Assembly (NCBI GenBank): GCA_018004935.1
Contig: JAGNBF010000007.1
Location: forward strand, 55,750 to 119,749
Length of the DNA: 64,000 bases
From: Chloroflexota bacterium
GTDB taxonomy: Bacteria; Chloroflexota; Anaerolineae; Promineifilales; Promineifilaceae
Direction of reading: 5' to 3'
The position numbers and the translations under genes are program-made. Every line of letters begins with the position of its first letter. Position 1 is the first letter of the stretch. Of this stretch, positions 62,085 through 64,000 are shown in pieces. The notes below the pieces were generated by a model. That model did no database searches. It was given only the letters and a program-made list of their open reading frames with translations, and was not told the DNA's origin.

Positions 62085-63737
62085 TTAACGTAACACCTGA
62101 TACACTGTCACCTCACCCTGCGTGAAAACCGGCTCCAAATAATCCGCCTGGGCCGGATCAAACGCCCCTAGCCCCCGTTCGTATGGGCCGTAGTAGAGAT
62201 AAGTCGCACCCCACTCAGCCAACCAATCCTGGCGTTGGTTATCCGTCGTTTCCTCAGCAAAAAATAGGCCGACGCGACGAAACGTATTGACATAATCAAT
62301 CGTCTCCGCCCAATGGCCGGTCACAACCTTCTGTCCAATTTGCCCCCCCAACAAATTGCCCGTCTCATCGGAGGAGAGGACCGGTTCGTTCCAGGTTTCT
62401 TGCCCCAGGAGCCAGGCCATCGCGGCCGCGTCATCATCCCGGTAATACAAAAACGAATCGCGCACTGTGACCACCAGAGCATGAGACAAAATCACCAGAA
62501 AGTTCGACAGCGACAGGAACAGAACCAGGCCCGTCAGGATCAACCACCGCCAACTGGCAACCCGCTGGGAATAACGCGCTTTCAACCCGGCAAACCGTTG
62601 CCCCAGCCAGGAAACCAGCCCCAAACTCAAGCCTGCTCCAGCCAGGATACAGATGGCGACGTGTACTCCTTCGACAAAACGGCGCTGGGTGTTGTGGGGC
62701 ATATAGGCCAGCCCAAAGGTGACACCAATCCAGATGAGGAGAAAGGGTAAACGGGGTTGCGGCCGCAGACGCCACGCCCCCTACACCGCCAACGGCCACA
62801 AAAACCCATACCCCAACAAATAACCCACCACCGGTGGGGACAACATCACCCCCTGGGCCAACCACTCCCGGTAATGGGGAACAACCACAAAAACGGCCAG
62901 ACTATATCCGGCTACCGGCAGTAACGTCAAACCGATGCCTATGAGAAGTAACCAGGGCCGCCACAGCCATTGCCGTGCTCGCACTGTCCGCCAAAGCAGA
63001 TACAACGCCGGAACCAGCCCCAGTGGCAACACCATATACGGATGGATAAACGCCAGAGTCACACCATAGAAAATAGCGCGAAGAATGAATCCGCGTTGGG
63101 ATGAGGTTGACTCATTTTCGATGAGCGGCAGAACATTGAGAAAGAACCCTAGAATACAAAGAAAGGCCAGAGCAAAATGGGGAAAAGTGTAAATAGAAAA
63201 GAAAACCGTGCCCTCAGGCATCCACTGGTCAATCGGCCCTTTTGCACCAGCCCAGGGCATCTCCCAGAACAGGGTCAACCAGCCCAGGCCAGAGGCGGTG
63301 GCAGTGAGGAGATAGGCATACCAACGAGTAGGTGAGGGCAGGAACGCGGCCGCGAACCGATACACCATCAACAACAGAGCCACCCCACTGGCAAACCGGG
63401 CCAACTGATACGTCAACGGTAGCGACAGGCCCAGCCACCGGGCCACATGCCCCAGCAAAATATAAAACGGATAAACAAACGCCGCCGGATGTTCTTGTGT
63501 CGTAAAGGTGCTGGTATACAGCCAATCACCCCGATACCCCAACCACATCTTCGCCAGATAAGTACGATAATCCTCCAGGTACATCACGGTCCCGGCAAAA
63601 TGATAAGGGGATTGAGATAACGTATACCCCAGCAGATACGGTATCAAGGTTAAACTCATCACCGCCAACGCCACAATTCCTACCTGACGCCACTCTTCAC
63701 GACTGATTGAATTTGAGCTACTTTTGGGCACAGGCAC
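62085..63737 (-). pseudogene. GT-C-like membrane protein gene interrupted by an in-frame TAG
   Basis: ATG 63737 opens 318 codons with SQSPYHFAGTVMYLEDYRTYLAKMWLGYRGDW and many membrane segments, ending ...GFLWPLAV at TAG 62781-62783. The same frame continues at once GAWRLRPQPRLPFLLIWIGV and on through membrane segments to TAA 62085, total 551 codons. A Trp codon (TGG to TAG) is the simplest ancestor. The downstream part would not be translated on its own from a good site (ATG 62702 lacks one). It could be a decayed gene, a sequencing error or readthrough. Confidence 0.85.
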
Positions 63738-64000
63738 ACCTCATGCTGGTTCATCCACCAACCCCTTCACAGTGGGTTGGCTCATTCTAAAGATCAACCG
63801 CACCAGGAGCAAATACGATAGGTCAGGAATAGGCTAACAAACAACCAGCAATTCTCAATTTGAACGATAAACGTTCCTAATTCTGATGGATTTTGTGGTA
63901 AGGGATAGATTGGGGCAATATTGACTGCAAACCTTCGCCAAGGATGCGTCAATATGCCCCAAAGAAAGTGTACCAAAACCAAAGTGAATGTCACAAGAGC
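63738..64000. other. Intergenic end of window
   Basis: Contains CAGCAATTCTCAATTTGAAC (63848-63868), which repeats the text at 60018-60040 in the same strand sense. A 66-codon minus-strand frame (63994-63794) overlaps this repeat and has no ribosome site; I do not regard it as a gene. Confidence 0.5.

Noticed and set aside
63794..63994. 66-codon minus-strand frame at the right edge
   Set aside because: Overlaps a dispersed repeat, no ribosome site, no family resemblance.

Overview
The window reads as a chromosomal piece of a Chloroflexota bacterium, probably of the Anaerolineae/Caldilineae group. This is an inference from gene families (EF-G2-like GTPase, P-domain surface proteins with a Thr/Pro-rich stalk and C-terminal anchor, several GT-C membrane proteins, a T-box and an S-box leader, DinB and AlkZ-like proteins) and from very repeat-rich intergenic DNA; no rRNA or marker phylogeny is available here. 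A genome signature is obvious by eye: the palindrome GCGGCCGC occurs about 94 times in 64 kb, mostly inside genes as Ala-Ala-Ala codons.

Layout. 0-6.8 kb: EF-G2-like GTPase and two paralogous secreted P-domain proteins. 6.9-11.2 kb: a SAM-I riboswitch followed by a cystathionine gamma-synthase-type enzyme, aspartate kinase and queA. 11.2-12.5 kb: stacked repeats. 12.5-19.9 kb: PrsW-like protease, DinB, HAD, three tRNAs (Arg-ACG, Ser-GCT, Ser-TGA), a lectin-fold protein, an MBL-like protein, FmdB zinc ribbon and a bPH2 protein. 20-31.9 kb: MFS transporter, TAP-type lipoprotein hydrolase and small metabolic or stress genes (GNATs, SDR, AlkZ-like, monooxygenase, LuxR-DUF805, DinB, VOC).

31.9-38.6 kb is an accessory island, partly AT-rich and there devoid of the octamer. 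It holds a 33-residue membrane peptide overlapping a DUF2281-like gene, an unusual radical-SAM/SPASM protein with an embedded Cys-Ala-Cys-Ala-Cys-Ala-Cys stretch, a Phd antitoxin with a PIN toxin killed by a stop codon, a broken second antitoxin copy, and an overlapping zinc-ribbon/HEPN-like gene pair that looks like an undescribed defence-type module.

38.7-48.6 kb is a tryptophan operon under a Trp-specific T-box (specifier UGG, antiterminator UGGC): trpE, trpS, trpG, trpD, ending with a glycosyltransferase and a phosphoesterase. It has been invaded by hairpins whose arms are short tandem repeats of about 7-8 bp. Two comparable hairpins carry a gene in their loop: a tandem GxxExxY (PD-(D/E)xK) protein flanked by inverted ACACGGAT repeats, and an S23-type four-helix-bundle protein flanked by inverted GCGAGT repeats. 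This gene-in-hairpin architecture, with empty versions alongside, is my leading candidate for an undescribed mobile or regulatory system.

48.7-63.7 kb: a run of large polytopic GT-C/YfhO-type glycosyltransferase-like genes on the minus strand plus one flippase-like gene on the plus strand; the last GT-C gene is interrupted by an in-frame amber codon. Short tandem and REP-like repeats have entered the reading frames of several of these genes. A ~100-bp MITE-like element (TIR GTATCTTCTCAATA) occurs four times, with flanking direct repeats at three sites.
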